Assembly: GCF_963662735.1 (NCBI RefSeq)
Contig: NZ_OY759744.1
Location: 2,522,153 to 2,586,152, forward strand
Direction: 5' to 3'
Source: an uncultured Methanoregula sp.
GTDB lineage: Archaea; Halobacteriota; Methanomicrobia; Methanomicrobiales; Methanospirillaceae
DNA length: 64,000 bases
Made by a program: the position numbers and the translations under genes. A model generated the notes under the pieces. It saw only the letters and a list, made by a program, of their open reading frames with translations. It was not told the DNA's origin and made no database searches. Below are positions 60,420-64,000 of the stretch, one piece after another; within the stretch, counting starts at the first letter, position 1, and each line of letters opens with the position of its first letter.

Positions 60420-61865
60420 TTACTTCTCTGCTTGAAAATCTTTGGAACTAAACTGATCAAAATTTGACTGAAACGAATTATCAAGATATTTAATTTTAGG
60501 TTGTTCAGATTTTACTTCACTGACATTTGCTATTGGAAAAATTCCTGTTAGGCAACCGGTACAAAGATTATTATATTGAACACGTAAACATTCATTCAAT
60601 TTCTCAATAGAAATATAGCGGAGTGTTGTTGCTCCAATTGTCTGTCGGACTTCCTCTTCATTCCGACAGCTTGCTATTAAATCTTCTTGATTCGGCATAT
60701 CTCCACCAAGATGACAGGATACCTTAATAGCAGGACAGCCAATGCGCATATGGATCTCACGCGCGCCATTATCATACATCATCTTGATCAATTTTTTGGC
60801 AACGGTACCTCTAACAATACTATCATCTATTAAAATGATGGATTTATCCTTCAAATGGGATGGAAATAAGTTGAATATCGATTGAATAACCATTTCCCGT
60901 TCTCGTTGAGAAGGAGAATTGACATTTCTCATTAAATATGGATTCCTTATCATTGCTTCCCCGTAGGGAATTTTTGATTGTTCTGCGTATCCGATAGCGA
61001 ATGTATTTCCACCATTTGGTATTGAACAGACAAAATCTGCAATTACTGGTGCTTCTTCACAAAGTTTCTTTCCAACCTCCAATCGAAACTTATAAGCTGA
61101 TACACCATCAAGGTTCGAATCAACCCTACTAAAATAGATGTATTCATGGATGCAGTGGGCCTTTCGATCAGCAATTGCTATCTGAGTGCTTCGAATTCCT
61201 TCTAAATCAACCCGAATAAGTTCGCCAGGACTTACATGTCTTATAAACACAGCATTATTAGCATCCAAAGCTATACTCTCAGACGCTATTATATATCCAC
61301 TGGCAGTTTTACCGATGCAAAATGGTTTAATACCTAACGGATCACGAAATCCGTAGAGAATTCCATCAATCATAGCGACAACAGAGTACGATCCCTGAAT
61401 TTTTCGCATGCAACGACGAACAGCATCTTCTACATTTCCTGTGGTATTAATTTCATTAATTAAGATATGTGCAATAATCTCGGCATCGCTCGTTGTGGTA
61501 AAGATCTGTCCAGTCCGTTCATATTCAGAGCGGAGTTCATCTCTATTTATTAGACCCCCATTTAGGGCTATTGAAAGAAAATGATCTTGGAATTGAAAGT
61601 TGAGCGGCTGGATATTCTCTCTAATATTTCCTTTGGGTGTCGTATATCGGACATGCCCAATACCCACATATCCTTTCAAGTCTGAAAGAATTTCAGGTGA
61701 AAAAGCATCCGCTACAAGGCCAGAACTCTTGAATTTATGAGGCATAGTATCTTCAAAAGTGGATATTCCAGCACTCTCTTGACCACGGTGCTGAAGAGCG
61801 TATAAGGCATAATAAAGTTGAATACTAACACTTTTCGTATCGATAATACCTACAATACCGCACAT
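60420..61865 (-). CDS. purF: Amidophosphoribosyltransferase-like protein, diverged tandem copy
   Basis: 481 aa. N-terminal glutaminase half begins MCGIVGII, with catalytic Cys2 exposed on Met removal, HRGQESAGIST and VRYTT. The phosphoribosyl half has the PRPP loop ILIDDSIVRGT and a CTGC near the end. But several sites that are standard in the family are changed here: PDSG is PNGG, the KNR block is RNPYL, and SPAIMAPC is GCPAIKVSC. It may have changed in PRPP or ammonia handling. The 61330-61541 segment is almost identical to the partner gene. Genes are 171 nt apart on one strand. AT-rich. Confidence 0.85.
   Translation of the reverse strand: MCGIVGIIDTKSVSIQLYYALYALQHRGQESAGISTFEDTMPHKFKSSGLVADAFSPEILSDLKGYVGIGHVRYTTPKGNIRENIQPLNFQFQDHFLSIALNGGLINRDELRSEYERTGQIFTTTSDAEIIAHILINEINTTGNVEDAVRRCMRKIQGSYSVVAMIDGILYGFRDPLGIKPFCIGKTASGYIIASESIALDANNAVFIRHVSPGELIRVDLEGIRSTQIAIADRKAHCIHEYIYFSRVDSNLDGVSAYKFRLEVGKKLCEEAPVIADFVCSIPNGGNTFAIGYAEQSKIPYGEAMIRNPYLMRNVNSPSQREREMVIQSIFNLFPSHLKDKSIILIDDSIVRGTVAKKLIKMMYDNGAREIHMRIGCPAIKVSCHLGGDMPNQEDLIASCRNEEEVRQTIGATTLRYISIEKLNECLRVQYNNLCTGCLTGIFPIANVSEVKSEQPKIKYLDNSFQSNFDQFSSKDFQAEK
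61330..61541 (-). repeat. Near-identical block shared by the two purF genes, copy 1
   Basis: About 212 bases match 62881-63092 with two visible differences, while flanking parts of the genes differ much more. This points to recent gene conversion or a very recent partial exchange. Confidence 0.9.
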
Positions 61866-62036
61866 ACTCTAATTTTTATTATGGAACCCATAATGATGTA
61901 ATTCTTGTGATAAATAATGCGATATAACTCAAAGTCCCTTGAATGGGCTCCAATTTACTGCTTCAGTATATTTAAAAAATAATATAGTTTATTAGGTCAC
62001 GCAGTATTTAAAATAAAAATCATCTAAATGAAATTC

Positions 62037-63416
62037 TCACAAATTAGAAGAAAAAATGATCTGTCGTTGGCGTGATATTTCTCCTTCGACCATTAAAGGA
62101 TAACACCCCGTCAAGCAACCCGTGCAAAGATCATCAATATCCATCTTTATTGCTTCAGCAAGGCTTTCAAGAGAAATATGATGAAGTGTTGAAGCACCGA
62201 TGAGTTCTCCTACCTCCCTTTCATCATGATTTCTTGCAATTAATTCCTCGCGGACGGGCATATCCACACCAAAATAACATGGTGCCATGATCGCAGGAGA
62301 TCCAATACGCATATGCACCTCTCTAACCCCATTTTCACGTAGCAAATTAATGATCCTCTTAGTTGATGTACCCTTGACGATGCTATCATCGATAAGTACT
62401 ATGGACTTACCATTAATCGTTTCGGGCAATGGATTAAGTTTAATTCGGATAGCTTGTTGACGTTCTATCATAAACATCCTCCCCATAAAACGGTTTTTTA
62501 TCATAACTTCACAAAATGGAATTTTTGATTGCTCTGAGTATCCTATCGTGTAAGCTATCCCCGAATCTGGCACTGGGCATACCGAATCTGCGATTATCGG
62601 TGCCTCAGTGAAGAGTTTTTTACCGATATATTGACGCACATCATAGACGGGAGTACCATCAATGACTGAAACAACACTGCTAAAATAGATATATTCAAAG
62701 ACACAGTGAGCTTTTCGATCAGCAATTGCTATCTGAGTGCTTCGAATTCCATCTAAACCAATTCGAATAAGTTCGCCTGGATTTACATCTCGTATGAACT
62801 CTGCATCTATAGAGTTCAGGGCAATACTTTCAGATGCTATTATGAATCCATTTTCAGTTTTGCCGATGCAAAACGGGTTAATACCTAACGGATCACGAAA
62901 TCCGTAGAGAATTCCATCAATCATAGCGACAACAGAGTACGATCCCTGAATTTTTCGCATGCAACGACGAACAGCATCTTCTACATTTCCTGTAGTATTA
63001 ATTTCATTAATTAAGATATGTGCAATAATCTCGGCATCGCTCGTTGTAGTAAAGATCTGTCCAGTCCGTTCATATTCAGAGCGGAGTTCATCACTATTCA
63101 CCAAATTTCCATTAAGAGCAATTGAGAGCAAATGATTTTGGAATTGAAAATTGAGCGGTTGGATATTTTCTGGTAAATTTTCTCTTATTGTTGGATAGCG
63201 AACATGTCCAATACCAACAATTCCTTTCAAGTCGGATAGGATTTCTGAAGAATAAACCTCTATCACAAGACCATTACCTTTAAACTTATAAAGAGTGCTA
63301 CCGTCGGAAGTAGATATTCCGGTACTCTCCTGACCACGGTGCTGAAGAGCTAATAAAACATAGAAAAGTTGTATACTGATACTTTTGGTATCTATAATGC
63401 CGACAATACCGCACAT
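62037..63416 (-). CDS. purF: Amidophosphoribosyltransferase (PurF)
   Basis: 459 aa from ATG 63416 (MCGIVGIIDTKS); the open frame to 63461 would bury the catalytic Cys2, so it is rejected. HRGQESTGIST, GHVRYPTIRENLPENIQPL, DPLGINPFCIG in the glutaminase half; PVPDSGIAYTIGYSEQSKIP, KNRFMGRMFM, IVLIDDSIVKGTSTKR, GSPAIMAPCYFGVDMP and CTGCLTGCYP in the second half are all canonical. It makes phosphoribosylamine from PRPP and glutamine, the first step of purine synthesis. This is the more conventional of the two tandem copies. No other pur gene is near. Confidence 0.93.
   Translation of the reverse strand: MCGIVGIIDTKSISIQLFYVLLALQHRGQESTGISTSDGSTLYKFKGNGLVIEVYSSEILSDLKGIVGIGHVRYPTIRENLPENIQPLNFQFQNHLLSIALNGNLVNSDELRSEYERTGQIFTTTSDAEIIAHILINEINTTGNVEDAVRRCMRKIQGSYSVVAMIDGILYGFRDPLGINPFCIGKTENGFIIASESIALNSIDAEFIRDVNPGELIRIGLDGIRSTQIAIADRKAHCVFEYIYFSSVVSVIDGTPVYDVRQYIGKKLFTEAPIIADSVCPVPDSGIAYTIGYSEQSKIPFCEVMIKNRFMGRMFMIERQQAIRIKLNPLPETINGKSIVLIDDSIVKGTSTKRIINLLRENGVREVHMRIGSPAIMAPCYFGVDMPVREELIARNHDEREVGELIGASTLHHISLESLAEAIKMDIDDLCTGCLTGCYPLMVEGEISRQRQIIFSSNL
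62881..63092 (-). repeat. Near-identical block shared by the two purF genes, copy 2
   Basis: Partner of 61330-61541. Encodes the segment from DELRSEYERTGQIF to about RDPLGI. Confidence 0.9.
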
Positions 63417-63553
63417 GATTATCCTTTCTTTTTTCTTTGGCTGGCTTTGGCGTTGATACAAGCGTTACCAAAAATCCAGTATATTTGAAAAATCTATTCA
63501 GCTACTCATATATAGAAATATATAGATTTTCTTTGACAATTATAACTAACCCC

Positions 63554-64000
63554 TTATATAGGATAGTCTCTCTTCTTTAGTGTCAAATCTATCATTGCCA
63601 GAATTCGCGGATATGATTGCACGAAATTTCGGTCAGAATCCTTGACGTTTTTCGGGAGCGTGTCCCACGATACCATGAATGGACTGACCTTCTTATCCAC
63701 ATCTTTATTCGGGCCGTACGTCCACCCGTTCATTCTGCGCTCAGCCCACCACCGGTCATGTTCGTTAATGGCCATTTGTTCCACGTCTTCATCGGAAAAG
63801 ACCGTCAGTGGTTCATCCCAGCTTGCCCGGGAAATAATGGAATATCCAACACTACCGACAGCATGTTTAATATTGGCAGCTTGGCTCCGGTTTGAGTCTT
63901 TGAAGTCGTCTGTCAGCTCATCCCACGGTTTAAGTGAAGATTTGCTACCAGGAAGTATCCCCTCATTATTAAATTGATTGATTATGTAGTTTCGGTGCAG
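63554..64000 (-). CDS. RyR-domain protein, 5' end beyond window
   Basis: The minus-strand frame is open to the right edge (149 codons). It reads KPWDELTDDFKDSNRSQAAN, then EQMAINEHDRWWAERRMNGW, YGPNKDVDKKVSPFMVSWDT and ends KKRDYPI. This matches RyR domains, with the HDRWWAER helix and GW.YG..KD motif. In prokaryotes the domain is usually fused to a TrkA-like nucleotide-binding or ion-transport part, which would lie outside. RyR domains have been proposed to bind nucleotide-derived ligands. It is AT-rich and on the same strand as the purF pair. Confidence 0.8.
   Translation of the reverse strand: MHRNYIINQFNNEGILPGSKSSLKPWDELTDDFKDSNRSQAANIKHAVGSVGYSIISRASWDEPLTVFSDEDVEQMAINEHDRWWAERRMNGWTYGPNKDVDKKVSPFMVSWDTLPKNVKDSDRNFVQSYPRILAMIDLTLKKRDYPI

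Overview
The window is archaeal and most likely from a methanogen of the order Methanomicrobiales (Methanoregula-like). This is an inference from gene content, not a database result. Direct signs are a transcription factor B gene, an L30e-type ribosomal protein, TATA-box promoters (several giving near-leaderless transcripts), a DUF47-PiT phosphate pair, membrane sensor kinases with no response regulators beside them, and many secreted or lipobox proteins. No tRNA, rRNA or CRISPR array was recognised.

Layout. 1-14.7 kb: end of an M13 metallopeptidase, a bacterial-type ClpB, an HNH protein, a HEAT-like protein, a sensor histidine kinase with two tandem solute-binding proteins, L30e, TFB and several very small Cys-containing proteins. 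15-25.7 kb: a 5TM sensor module, a solute-binding/legumain-like protease fusion, DUF47-PiT, a metallophosphoesterase, a transglutaminase-like lipoprotein and a second sensor kinase whose phospho-acceptor His is replaced by Asn. 25.7-34.7 kb: a 49-aa small protein, a phage-tail-tube-like protein, an agmatinase-family enzyme, a cluster of secreted proteins of unknown role, a TIM-barrel protein and a PAP2-like membrane protein. 34.8-42.5 kb: a Tfx-like regulator overlapping two paralogous membrane proteins, a HicBA plus YgiT-like toxin-antitoxin block, a second transglutaminase-like lipoprotein and an ABC-2 permease. 42.5-54.5 kb: more small proteins, a third transglutaminase-like protein lacking its Cys, RCC1-like secreted proteins, and a 1132-aa RCC1 / caspase-like / PepSY-like protein. 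55-64 kb: an AT-rich defence-like segment with a trypco-like protein, a large TIR-STAND protein, a winged-helix regulator, two tandem purF genes and the end of an RyR-domain gene, mixed with GC-rich dispersed repeats that also fill 46-50 kb.

The strongest non-obvious signals are: (1) a palindromic element with core TTTTCACTCATCGCC placed just upstream of a TATA-like box, seen about eleven times upstream of mostly secreted or membrane proteins, which looks like an undescribed regulon; (2) three families of tiny proteins each present twice in the window, one with a conserved promoter and a co-varying hairpin just before the ribosome-binding site; (3) the repeat-rich, AT-rich 46-64 kb segment carrying TIR-STAND, trypco-like and RyR-domain genes; (4) unusual protease-like fusions among the secreted proteins. 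Starts were moved from the longest ORF where signal peptides, ATG codons or Shine-Dalgarno sites clearly favoured an internal start.
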